Positions 12,258 to 22,487 of a stretch of 64,000 nt of DNA are shown here, one piece after another. Every line of letters begins with the position of its first letter. Position 1 is the stretch's first letter. This DNA comes from Azolla pinnata (lineage: Eukaryota; Streptophyta; Polypodiopsida; Salviniales; Salviniaceae). Under the pieces are notes generated by a model, which worked only from the letters and a program-made list of their open reading frames with translations, was not told where the DNA came from and did no database searches. The translations under genes were made by a program, and so were the position numbers. The DNA lies in contig JBBBWG010019112.1 of NCBI GenBank assembly GCA_037176905.1, positions 1 to 64,000 of the forward strand, given 5' to 3'.

Positions 12258-12697
12258 GGATCGCCAATCGCCAATCGCCAATCGCCCAATCGCCCAATCG
12301 CCAATCGCCAAATCGCCCAGTTGCCCAATCGTCCAATCGCCAATCGCCCAATTGCCCAATCGCCCAATCGCCCAATCGCCCAATCGCCAGATCGCCAAGC
12401 GCCAAGCGGCAATCGCCAAGCAGCAAGCGCCAATCGCCAATCGCCCAATTGCCCAATTGCCCAATCGCCCAATCGCCTGATCGCCTGATCGCCAATCGCC
12501 CAATCGCCCAATTGCCCAATTGCCCAATTTTGCCCAATCGCCCAATCGCCAATCGCCAAATCGCCCAGTTGCCCAATCGTCCAATCGCCAATCGCCCAAT
12601 TGCCCAATCGCCCAATCGCCCAATCGCCAGATCGCCAATCGCCCAATCGCCCAAATTTGCCCAATTTTGCCCAATCGCCCAATTTTGCCCAATCGCC
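12258..12697. repeat. Minisatellite of 7-10 bp units, core ATCGCCCA
   Basis: About 440 bp consist of alternating CGCCAAT, CGCCCAAT, TGCCCAAT and TTTTGCCCAAT units in irregular order. All six frames stay open over much of it and produce spurious repetitive peptides. It lies 90-530 bp upstream of the membrane-protein ATG, so it is in the promoter or leader. Confidence 0.92.
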
Positions 12698-12698
12698 T

Positions 12699-12768
12699 AA
12701 AGCGCCCCGATCGCCAAAAGCGCCCCGATCGCCGAAAGCGCCCCGATCGCCGAAAGCGCCCCGATCGG
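12699..12768. repeat. 18-bp tandem repeat, four copies
   Basis: The unit AAAGCGCCCCGATCGCC plus one base occurs four times head to tail, directly abutting the preceding minisatellite and ending 17 bp before the membrane-protein ATG. It shares the GATCGCC core with the neighbouring array and may be derived from it. Confidence 0.9.
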
Positions 12769-12785
12769 CAAACCGCGAATCAGGC

Positions 12786-13856
12786 ATGGACAAGGATCCG
12801 CGGGAGCTGGGGGGGCTGGGGGCGTGGGGCGTGGTGAGGGAGGCGGGGAAAGTGGTGGGGACGAACGCGAGGCTGTACGCGGGGCTGACGCTGACGCTGA
12901 TCGTGCCGCTGTGCGCGGTGGGGCTCGGGAGGGGGCTCGTGCTGGAGCCGATGGTGGGGAGGATGGAGTGGGACGAGTACGTGGCGAGGCACATGGGGGC
13001 GGCGGGCGAGGAGCGCGCGAGCGACGACATGCGGCGGCGCCTGCTGGAGCTCGATCTGGCGCTCGCGGCGTACGCGGTGCTCATCCTCGGATTCTCGCTG
13101 CTCTCGACGTCGGCGGTGGTGTACAGCGTGGCGTGCGCGTACTCGTCGCGGTCCGCGGGGTACAAGCGCGTGCTCGCGGTGGTGCCCCGCGTCTGGCTCC
13201 GCCTGCTGGCGACGTTCGCGTGGGCGCTCCCGCTGATGCTGGGCTACGCGATCGTGTTCCTCGCGGCCTTCGTGGTTCTCGCCTTCGCTGCGGCGCTGGT
13301 CACGGGCGGGAGCCAGGTGGCGATGGGCGCGATCGTGCCCTGCGCCGGGCTCGCGCTCTTCGTCGCCGGCTTCGTTTACCTCAGCTGCATCTGGCACGTG
13401 GCTTGCGTCGTCACGGTGCTCGAGAGCGCGTACGGGCTCGCCGCACTGCGCGCCGCGGCGCGCCTCGTCCGCGGCCCCAAGGCCCTCGTCGCCGCCGCGC
13501 TCCTCTCCGCGTACCTCGCTCTCGCTTTCCTCGTCGATCTCGCCTTCGGCCTCGCCGTCGTTCTCCCCAGCAGCAGCAGCAGCGATGCAGATCGACCAGA
13601 TCGACCAGATCAGCAGCAGCTGTATCTGCTGACGACTAGCGCCGCTGCTCGCTCCGCCCTCGCCCTCCTTCTCGTCGCCCTGCTCTCGCTCCTCGACCTG
13701 CTCGGCTTCGTCGCGCAGACCGTCTTCTACTTCTCGTGCAAGGCCCACTGGCGCGAGCCCCTCGACCGCGTCGAGCTCTCCGAGCACCTCGGCGCCTACC
13801 TCGGCGAGTACGTCCCCCTCCGCAGCTCCATCCAGCTCGAGCCCCTCCAGCCCTAA
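12786..13856 (+). CDS. Intronless multi-pass membrane protein of the plant At4g19950/At5g44860 type
   Basis: A single GC-rich exon encodes 356 residues. About six hydrophobic segments are visible, near residues 30-52, 88-118, 140-172, 180-213, 232-262 and 288-316. A Ser/Asp/Arg/Gln loop at 262-279 is coded by a CAG/GATCGACCA microsatellite. The C-terminus, with LSEHLGAYLGEYVPL, is what I recall as the conserved tail of a plant membrane-protein family often mislabelled 'polyadenylate-binding protein 1-B-binding protein'. The biochemical role is unknown. The ATG was chosen because the open frame upstream is only the tandem repeat. The very high GC and lack of introns differ from the neighbouring genes. 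Family assignment rests on memory of that tail. Confidence 0.8.
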   Translation: MDKDPRELGGLGAWGVVREAGKVVGTNARLYAGLTLTLIVPLCAVGLGRGLVLEPMVGRMEWDEYVARHMGAAGEERASDDMRRRLLELDLALAAYAVLILGFSLLSTSAVVYSVACAYSSRSAGYKRVLAVVPRVWLRLLATFAWALPLMLGYAIVFLAAFVVLAFAAALVTGGSQVAMGAIVPCAGLALFVAGFVYLSCIWHVACVVTVLESAYGLAALRAAARLVRGPKALVAAALLSAYLALAFLVDLAFGLAVVLPSSSSSDADRPDRPDQQQLYLLTTSAAARSALALLLVALLSLLDLLGFVAQTVFYFSCKAHWREPLDRVELSEHLGAYLGEYVPLRSSIQLEPLQP

Positions 13857-14823
13857 ACAAGCGTCTCGACAAACCCGACCTCTTCTTCCAATTGTCTTTG
13901 TATCGTCATCGCCCATCCTGCTATGCAAGCCAGCAAAAAAAAACCCGCCGAGAACAAACTGACCTCTCTCTTCCCTCAGCTGAGCCATGCTATATGTTAA
14001 AACAAGACTAAAAAACACTCGATCTATGATGTATATCGCCCGATGTTAATTGTCATTTCCCTCTCTTCTGTTTTCGTTCATCTGCAGCGGCGAGTTCTTT
14101 TTTTAGTCTATAGGTTTGGTCGATTTTCGTCCAGAGCTTCCTGAAAAAGCCAGTGCTCGGGGGGCCTTCGTGGGTTCGAAATCGCCGACGATCCGAAGAT
14201 TTTAGATCATGCATCCATCACCATACCATGGTGTTTGGCAAAAGCCCTGCAAGGTCAACAACAGCCAACCATGGATTCAAACCTTACGAACGTGACGATG
14301 AGGTGGTCGTGCCATGGAAAGCCATCTTGTCGCTGCAGCTCTATCGAAAACTCTCTGCCCCGTATTTCTCTTCTTTCTGTGCTCGATTCGGCTATAAACT
14401 TTCTCGCAAAAGCGCACTCCAAACGACGATGCCAAGAGACAGACACACAGACAAATCGATAGATCGTAGAAAGCCTCTCTCCGATTCGAGGAGCGGTTGG
14501 TTCGAATCCGGAAGCGTGATTCGAACGAAGCTCTCGAGAACCTCATTCCGGCGTGGCATAACCGCCGCTTGTCACGAGAAAAGGAGAAGCAATTTGACCG
14601 TTGGGAGTTTGAAAAGCACTGTGGGAAGAAGGATCTGCTGCTGCTGGTGATGAAGGATCTGTTGATGCTGGTGATGACAATCTGATCACGATTTGGGCGA
14701 TGGATCTGATCATGGTGATGCTGGTGCAGAGAATCTGAAGATGCTGATGCTGATGCTGATGATGGTGATGGTGGTGATGAATCTGATGGTGGTGATGATG
14801 ATGATGGTGGTGCTGCTGAAGGA
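13857..14823. other. Intergenic between membrane-protein and F-box/LRR genes
   Basis: The interval holds the membrane-protein 3' UTR and then the promoter/leader of the F-box gene. Its last 190 bp are rich in GATGATG/GGTGATG trinucleotides. Short open frames encode Arg/Ser-rich or His-rich strings with no family resemblance. A TTGGTTCGAATCC match to a tRNA T-arm near 14500 has no surrounding cloverleaf. Confidence 0.65.
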
Positions 14824-17800
14824 ATGGGCATGATGTCTTCTGCTCTGCAGAATCCCGACCTGCTCGCATCCGTCTTGGCCCGCCTCTCATCGCCATTCGA
14901 CCTCCTCTCGGCGTCCGCTGTGTGCAGGTTTCTTCTTCTTTTCCCATGGTTCCTCGCTCAGATTTGTGTGCATTCCGTGAATTCCTGCTCGATTTTAAAC
15001 CCTAACTCTTTCTTTCTTCCTGCTTCCATGAAGCTCTCCTTCTTTCTTTTCTAATCTTTTGCTTTCATCTATCGCCAAATCTTCTCTTCCTCTTGCGTTT
15101 CCTTTGCAACGTGGTGTGCATCTCTGGTTTTCTCTCCTCCTCTTCTTCTTCTTCTGCCATCGCTCCTCCAAATTCCAAGTTTTGGGCTTGAACCGGCGTT
15201 GAAACCCCCTCCATTTGAGATTTATCTTCGAATTGTAGGCTCTGGAGAGACATTGCCACAGATCGGTGCCACCTCCGATCCTGGAATCTCGATGATACTC
15301 TCCTCGACGATTCCACCCTCGGCACCCAAACCTCGTCTGCACCGTTGCTACCGAAAACCCCGCCTCCCAAGCAATGGATCAATCCCACATCTTTCTCACC
15401 GTTGGCGTCGTTCAAAACCCCCAAAAGCCTATGGACAGATAGTGATGCACAAAGCCGGAAGAGAAGGGCAGTGCTAATCGCCCACAAAACGCAGCTCGAT
15501 GCCAAACTTGGTGGTAACCTACTCTGCCTGCATGAAGATGCATTCTTTATGGATAGTGAGAAGGGCTATGGCTTTGGTTGCGCCACTTGTGATGATTCGG
15601 TTGTCTCTCCCCGGACACCTTCTCCCACAAGAGAGGTTGTGAAGCCGCCCCCACTCTTCGATATTGTCAAGCACAAGATGCTGATGGGTGCATTCCTTGG
15701 AGATATCGACTTAATTTCCTCTAGAATCGACGATGGAATCTTGCAGTAAGTGCTTATACACACGTTAAATCATGATTTCTTCTGGTTCCACGGTTCTGTT
15801 CAGTTGCTTGTGTCATCAATGAAATTGGACGTAGCACAATGATTTGTAAAATGTGAATAATTTAACATGAATGTTTCACCAATTAGTAGGCTACCCAATC
15901 TTTCTCTTTTGTTATGGTTTTGTGTTTCAGCCTTTGAGCATGATGTGGCAAGGTTGAAGTTTTTGAACAATTTCCCTTAGTATAAATGGTCCTGCCAAAA
16001 ATTTATGTTTTCTGCACTTATCTCTTACTTACTTACCATGTGTTTGGTTGAACTTAGCCAGTTAAACCGGCAACAGCTATCAGATTCCAAGCTTTTTAGA
16101 TGAATGTCAAACCATTTACCATGCCCGGTTAGACTTAATCTGGAAAAATAACGAACAGCTAAATTTCAGATTCTTTTGAAAGCAGCCATTTAGAGGAATA
16201 TGATTTCATAATTTGTTTCTTTGGTCTATGTGATTGACAATAGTGTTTGCATATTTCCAGAATGTTATTTTCACGCTGCCCCCGGCTCCATACTTTCCGG
16301 CTGGTTCATTTATGCCCAGTCAAGCTCAACAAATATGTGGCACCTTTCGACCTTTGTACTGGAAATAGTGATAACGAGCATAGGTCCTCATGCAAATGCA
16401 GCCCCCTGTCTAATCGAGCATTCTTACACATTCACAAACATTGCCCCAAATTGACATCTGTGACCCTTATCTTACAGGTATGAAGTGGAAGACAAAGATT
16501 TTTGACATAAAAAAGATAAAAACGCCCACATTTTCTAGTGTTCATTTGGTGGCTTAACAAATGATTCTTTGGCTTTATGCAGCATTTACTATTCAGAAAG
16601 GTATTGCAAAAGCTCCTAAGACAGCTTGGAGGATTGAGGAATTTGCAAACTCTTTCACTCGAGCTACGATCACCGTATGTTCCTTTGAAGTGCTTGTTTT
16701 GTAAACAATTTCAGATTTTGGCTTCAAATGCCTCCAGCTAATATTGCTGGATAACTTGCGACCATATTTTACAGAAGTTTTAGACATTTTTACTAACATA
16801 TTCGGATTTCCTTGAGCATGATGATCCGATGAAGCCCCTTTCCGGTTTTGCTGTTTAGGTCATTTGGGCAATCAACCAAGTCAAAGGTCATTTGGGACTC
16901 GCATGTGCGATTTACAGAACAGGTGATCTTTGCTTGGTTTGTCTTGACGGATGCCCATTTGATGGATAAGTATCCATTTGGTGAATATATAAACTTAGAA
17001 TCTGACAGCCTTTGATGGATAAGTCCATTAATAAATACATGGGGAATCTATAAAACTCAGTATCTGCTGCATGCACTAAATAAAGAGCTATCATTTTCCT
17101 CTGTTTACATCGAGACGATTCAATGCTAAAACATATTTATTAGGAAATAATGGCGCTCATTCAAGGAGGCCCTCCACCCCTTCATGCTTTATCACTCAAC
17201 CGCTGCGACCTCACTGGAGCATCATTGGACGCATTGGTATCTTCATGCCCCCATATTGAGGTATATATATGTCTTAACTAACCTCCGGTCAGTATATCTT
17301 GATTGGTTCAACTTTCAACGCAATGTGAAGAATTCCCTAGAAGAATGCTGTGAAGATCAGGGCTGTTTTAAATATAAGTCACCATGTTGGTTACATGTCA
17401 ACTAGGCCTTGGAATTGCATAGCGATTTCGAGGACACAAAAGAGCCTGGATTCTTGCAAAATGCACCATTGCACCTTATGGTAAGGAAGTAAAAACGAAG
17501 GAAAAGCATTGGTTACAAACTTTTGCTGGAAAATGGTAAGTGATCGTGTATAGAATTGCTTTCCTTTTCAGGGTTTGGCATCACTATCTGCTGTGGCATT
17601 TGGAGTACTGATGGTGATAGACCCTTACACCTTCAAGTCTTGGCGAATGCCCTGCCTGAAGAGGCTAAGATTAGAGACAAGGCATGCTCTTTGTAACCAA
17701 CATCTCTACCAACTCAAATTGGTTTGTCCTGAGCTCGAGAGCCTCCACCTCATTTGGGATAATGTATCTTCCTCTGGTGGAACAAACGAGGTTCATATCT

Positions 17801-17877
17801 ACCCGTTTACCCAAGAAAGTATTCTCAAGTATTCATGTGGCTCTTGCGTATGTAACCTTCGACCGGTCTGCATTTGA
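14824..17877 (+). CDS. F-box protein with LRR-like C-terminal region
   Basis: Proposed exons are 14824-14927, 15239-15745, 16261-16477, 16583-16678, 17144-17260, 17406-17480 and 17572-17877, giving about 473 residues. An F-box occupies about residues 9-50 (PDLLASVLARLSSPFDLLSA, then a VCRLWRDIA-like helix). It should bind SKP1 in an SCF ubiquitin ligase. Later exons contain LRR-type phrases such as LRNLQTLSLEL, LHALSLNRCDLTG and LKRLRLETRH, spaced as in F-box/LRR proteins. Two points are uncertain. The exon 4 donor needed to keep frame (TAT|GTTCCT, near 16678) is weaker than a nearby GTATGT that would break frame. The last exon could also end early at a strong GTATGT near 17848 and splice to a short exon near 17957. 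The substrate is unknown. Confidence 0.75.
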
Positions 17878-18948
17878 AACCTTTTGTAGAGAATCTTGAT
17901 TCCCTATACTTGTAATAAACACCAGTTGTATTTGTTTCAAATCCTTCCTTTTTCAGGGAACGAAGCTAGATTTCCTCTATATGTAATAAACCCCCCTGCA
18001 AAGTGTAATTTGTAAATGATATCAAGACAAGAACAGTACGTTAATTGATGCACTTGAAGAAAAGCATGATCTTTGATTTTAAGCAGAGGTTAATGAGGAT
18101 TTTCTCACTGTGATCATAAGGTTTGTTGGATTTTGTGTGGCCAGTTAGTATCTCTCTGGAGTGTAACACGGTGCCAACACGATGTTGGGCAGCAGGCTTT
18201 TATGATAACTTAAAGGGAGACTAGTGCGAAATATTTCTCATTAAAACATCATTTGCTCCAAGTATGTCTGCAGTCTATGCCTAATTAGAAGATGCCATCC
18301 TCTTGAGCAGCCAGCAGGTGGAGATTAAGCTTTATTTCAAAATGTTTGCAGCGATTCATATGATGATCTGATCATCCAGAGAGTATTAGAGCTCCTTTAG
18401 TACCCAACCCACCTGGGTTATTTGAAAATGTTTGCATGATTCATAAGATGATGCGATCATCCAGATAGTTTTAGAGCACCTCTAGTACCCAACCCACCTG
18501 GGTTCCTGATCATTAGCAGGCCATTTCATTCATGGTGAAGGCCGCGATTCCTGTACATACTGCAAGTTACAGTATATTTTCTGTCTTCTCATTTGAACAC
18601 CTGAAATGGCCTAAAGATATACCATGTAGCAAAGGGATGGTAAAACAGCTGCAATTCATTTCATTGTGCTGAAGGAATTTCTGGATTTTGAATCTAAATC
18701 ATTTGCAATCAATCAGTGGGTGTTAAACATCCACAATACAGGATGTGGGAAACAAAGAATCAATGGATACAACCATGGAAGCTTGCAAAGAGCCACACCC
18801 ACTTTGAGTTTGGTCTGCAAGCCCCTACAAATAATCTGTGTGGATAAATCCAATTGGATTGAGAAGTAAATATCCTAAAATTGGCTAGAATTCTGACCAA
18901 ATGTTGGGTAGCAAGAAGAAATAATCAACGGATCACAGATTTTGCCCA
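17878..18948. other. Spacer between convergent F-box genes
   Basis: The spacer is AT-rich and holds the 3' ends of two convergent genes. Apart from an 80-bp tandem duplication at 18338-18505, I see no coding or RNA feature. Confidence 0.6.
18338..18505. repeat. Two-copy tandem duplication, period about 83 bp
   Basis: Both copies carry AAAATGTTTGCA, GATCATCCAGA and TACCCAACCCACCTGGGTT, with a few substitutions. The end of each copy (CCCACCTGGGTT) is a short near-palindrome. Confidence 0.8.
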
Positions 18949-20893
18949 CTACTCTAAGGGTTCCCTAGGCCAAAGTTGTTTCCAAGTAGATACATCTTGG
19001 GCATGCAACTTCCGAATGCCAGCATAATAGCCTTCGACATCGCTACCTTTCTCTTGATGATTCTTCCTGTTGATCGAAGTCCTCCTCCATCGAGAATCCG
19101 CCGCATATTGATTGAACTCTAACCATACCAAGTCTATGCATAAACCACAGAAGAAGAAAGTATTTCTTTAGCACATCACTCATAGAGTACTTATTTTCTG
19201 CAAATTCATCTATCGCATTGTGGACAGAACTTGGAACTCCTGAAACTATAGAGTTTATTACGCGATTCCGTACATGCAATAGACAGCGATCTAGAAAGGT
19301 TTGGACATACCATTTGTGTGGCAACGACATGTCCATGGGTCCTCATCACATGTATCAAGATGGCCCACAACCCCATACCACCATCCTGGATAACAAAGCT
19401 ACCATTAAGGAAATGGGAACAAAAAGAGGATGTTGAAATCATCCCATATATCACAGCATATAGCTCCAAGATATCACGTTTTAATATGCAGCTGGTTTTT
19501 ATGCAATGGGATTTCGCTGCTGGTTCTCTATGCAACGGGATTCGGATGTAATGGGTTTTCGATGCAAGAGCAGCAGGTTTCTTTATGCAATGGGTTTTCG
19601 ATACATATGCAGCTGGTTTTTTGTGCAATGGATTTTCGGCGCACAAACACATGAATACATACCGTAAGGGAACTTCTTGCTCCTTCTCCATTGAACCTCG
19701 ATATGATCTCCTGGTCTTAAGTCATCCAAACACTCCGATGCATACAGCTCATGAGCTGTGACTGACACTGGAGGAGCCCTTAGCCTCTGCCAGGACACAC
19801 CTTCTTCCTCGAGGAGCGAACAAGAACCATGGGGAGGGTATCTTTATGGGAGGGAAAAGAAACAGAGGCCCAGATCAGACACCCTCAAAAAGAGGTTTTG
19901 AACTAGGAAAAAACAAAGAAATCCAAGGAATGGTATGGCGAAAGCCATTCCAGTTCAAAGTATGTATACAGACCTTGCAGTGAAGGTATCTGATTGTCGG
20001 TCATAGCACAATTCGGCATCATAGCACGACAGCAAGAAGCCAACATGACCATGCTGGAAAAAAAGGGGAAGAAGAAACGGAAAAGGGAGGACTTTGAGCA
20101 AAATAAAATGGAGCAAACCAAAGATAGATAGGTAGATTGAAACAGACACAATGAGCAAGCAAAGATAGATAGATAGATTGAAACAGACACAATGAGCAAG
20201 CAAAGCAAAGATAGATAGGTAGATTGAAACAGACACAATGAGCAAGCAAAACAAAGATAGATAGATTGAAACAGACACAATGAGCAAGCAAAACAAAGAT
20301 AGATAGATTGATTGAAACAGACATAATGAGCAAGCAAAGGAGGGTGCATACCTCGCGATTGTAGACCTGTGCTGGGAACCAAATGGCCCCTGTTTCAAGG
20401 GCTGAGTACCATCTCATGTACAAACTGTCGTTATCATCGATCCGCGCCGCCGTTGTGCCGCTGGTTGTTGCCCCAGAATCACCACCAACATGATGATGAT
20501 GATGATGATGATGATGCATGGTGCCGATCTGGGTCAAAGTTGTGCCGCTGGTTGCCCCAGAATCACCATCAACATGATATTGATGATGATGATGATGCAT
20601 GGTGCCGATCTGGGTCAAAGTTGTGCCACTGGTTGCCCCAGAAACACCATCAACATGATATTGATGATGATGATGATGCATGGTGCCGATCTGGGTCAAA
20701 GTTGTGCCACTGGTTGCCCCAGAAACACCATCAGCATGATGATGATGATGATGATGATGATGATGCATGGTGCCGATCTGGGTCAAAGTCGAGGAATCGG
20801 TAGATGATGACGACAACGGCGGCGGCAATGATGCTGATGAAGATGAAGATAGTGGTAATGCTGCTGTTGCAGTTGCTTCTGTTGATGTTGCTT

Positions 20894-20936
<43 letters not shown>

Positions 20937-20997
20937 AGTTGCAGTTGCTGTTGCTGGTGATGAAGATGAAGATGAAGATGAAGATGATGGTAATGCT

Positions 20998-21028
<31 letters not shown>

Positions 21029-21929
21029 AACTGCTTGACCACTGCCAATGTGCCCAAAGGCAGGAGAAGGGCCATCCCATGACGCCAGATTTGCAGAGGC
21101 TTCTAGGGCTCGCATCATCAGCATCGCCATCGCCATCGCCATCGCCATAGCCATCGCCATAGCCATCTGCAGAAGCAGAAGCAGCGCCCTGTGGCGACAT
21201 CCTGTAGGGGCTCAGGCGGCAGCCTCGCCACTCGCCGAAGGCCTCGTCCCCCGCCACGCGGCCCCACCTGTCGGCCACGAGGCGCCCCCACAGATGGTCC
21301 GCAGAGGCCCTCCTGTAGAGGCCCTTGGAGACGGCGCTCATCCTGCACAGCGCCTCCGGGCTCAGCCTCCCCAGCACCGCCTCCATCGCCAGATCCGGCA
21401 GATCCTCGAACCTCGCAAACCCTAGGGCGTCGCCGTCTTCCTCCTCCGCATTCTGCACTGCTGATGCCGCTGCTGCCCAACCGCTTCTCCCCCTCAAACA
21501 CATCCTGGCTATGGCGCGGAGAAACGATGGGGTGGATTCCTTGCCGCCGCTGCTTCTGCTTCTTCTGCTGCTTCTTCTCCCCTTTTCTGCTCCGCCTCTT
21601 CTCCTTCTTCTTCTGCACACGAACCCTGCCGCTGCAAACCACGCGAGCTTGACGCAAATCGCGGAGACGATGAGCTCGCCCCAGTGCGGCAAATGCTTGA
21701 GCATCGCTGTTGCCGCGGCGCAGATCAGCGGAGGAAGCGCCCTTCCCGTCGGATCCAGCAAGGGCGGAGCGCGACGATGGAGGACGCCAGGACGAAGGAG
21801 GAAGCGGACCGGAGTAAGATTTATATGGAAGAAAGAAGAAGAAGATGGAGATGAAGCAAGGGCGATGGCGAAGATGAAGACGGCGACGAAGACGACGACG
21901 ATTTGGTCAGAGATTGACGCCATCGCCAC
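18949..21929 (-). CDS. F-box protein of the plant At2g26850/At2g41170 type
   Basis: Five exons (minus strand): 20352-21929, 19974-20053, 19663-19841, 19311-19385 and 18949-19133. All phases match, giving 698 residues. The F-box is at about 174-215 ([20 protein letters not shown]). The C-terminal half is highly diagnostic: [21 protein letters not shown], then [53 protein letters not shown] and a Trp-rich tail ending [10 protein letters not shown]. The family is presumed to be an SCF substrate receptor; its target is unknown. An N-terminal hydrophobic stretch (about 8-26) suggests membrane anchoring, as in relatives. Met76 (21702-21704) is an alternative start. Exon 1 carries a large insertion of Asp/Ser/Thr-Ala repeats and four His-rich tandem repeats between the F-box and the conserved region. 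Confidence 0.92.
20110..20345. repeat. Minisatellite in F-box gene intron 1 (about 45-50 bp units)
   Basis: Five units carry AGATAGAT, then TTGAAACAGACACAATGAG and CAAGCAAA, varying in the number of GATA/GGTA tetramers. The array fills most of intron 1 (20054-20351). Confidence 0.88.
20458..20795 (-). repeat. Coding minisatellite: four His-rich 27-29 residue repeats
   Basis: Within exon 1 of the F-box gene, a unit of about 80-90 bp is repeated four times. Each encodes TLTQIGTM, a run of 5-10 His (CAT repeats), a short linker and SGATSGT. The middle two copies both have [11 protein letters not shown]. All lengths keep the reading frame. Confidence 0.93.
20800..21170 (-). repeat. Compound coding microsatellites (Ser/Leu, Thr-Ala, Ser, Asp-Gly)
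   Basis: The rest of the exon 1 insertion is built of GATGAA/GATGAT (poly-Ser on the coding strand), GCTGTT (alternating Thr-Ala) and CATCGC (Asp-Gly) runs. These frames remain open on both strands, which explains several spurious opposite-strand frames. Confidence 0.85.
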
Positions 21930-22098
21930 ACAGAATCTCAGCTAGTTCTTTGGGATCCTGATGACTAGCTCCATGGGGGCCACTGATTTCTCGCTGCTCG
22001 CCTTTTTCTGCGCGGCATATCTCCTTCTTCATCGTCTGCTTCATCGTCTGCTTCGGCTTCTGCTTCTGCCGCTGCCGCTGCTGCTGTTGCGCCATGGA

Positions 22099-22487
22099 AA
22101 TCGCCCACCAAAATCGCCCAACGAACGCAAATCGCCCACCAAAATCGCCCAACAAAATCGCCCAATTCGCCCACTAAGAAAAAATCGCCCAACAAAATCG
22201 CCCAAATCGCCCACTAAGAAGAAATCGCCCAACAAAATCGCCCACCAAGAAATAATCGCCCAACAAAATCGCCCACCAAGAAAAAATCGCCCAACAAAAT
22301 CGCCCACCACGAAAAAATCGCCCAACAAAATCGCCCACCACGAAAAAATCGCCCAACAAAATCGCCCAAAATCGCCCAACAAAATCGCCCACTAAGAAAA
22401 AATCGCCCAACAAAATCGCCCACTAAGAAAAAATCGCCCAACAAAACGCGCACATAGAAAATAGCCCAAAATCGCCCAGTAAGAAAG
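22099..22487. repeat. Minisatellite with AAAATCGCCCAAC / AATCGCCCACCA units
   Basis: Alternating units AATCGCCCAACAAA and AATCGCCCACCAAGAAAA repeat about 13 times. They encode only spurious repeat peptides. The core AATCGCCCAA is the same as in the array at 12258-12697. Confidence 0.92.

Larger units (their letters stand above)
9789..12785. other. Intergenic between RRM gene and membrane-protein gene
   Basis: The first part holds the RRM gene 3' UTR and AT-rich spacer with a GGTA/GGTAC tract (10008-10045) and a G homopolymer near 10836. No protein family could be recognised between 10000 and 11700. From about 12000 the sequence becomes CAG-rich and then runs into the minisatellite that ends just before the next gene. 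Confidence 0.7.

Noticed and set aside
12219-12785. Long overlapping open frames on both strands
   Set aside because: They are produced by the ATCGCCCA minisatellite and 18-bp repeats. The peptides are pure repeat strings, and only the part after Met at 12786 has family features.
14495-14520. Another TTCGAATCCGG tRNA T-arm match
   Set aside because: No cloverleaf around it.
19206-19691. A 161-residue minus-strand frame
   Set aside because: It reads through introns of the F-box gene. The spliced exons 3 and 4 in the proper frame carry the conserved sequence.
20783-21170. Opposite-strand frames with Gln/Leu or Ala/Val runs
   Set aside because: Shadows of the coding microsatellites in the F-box exon.
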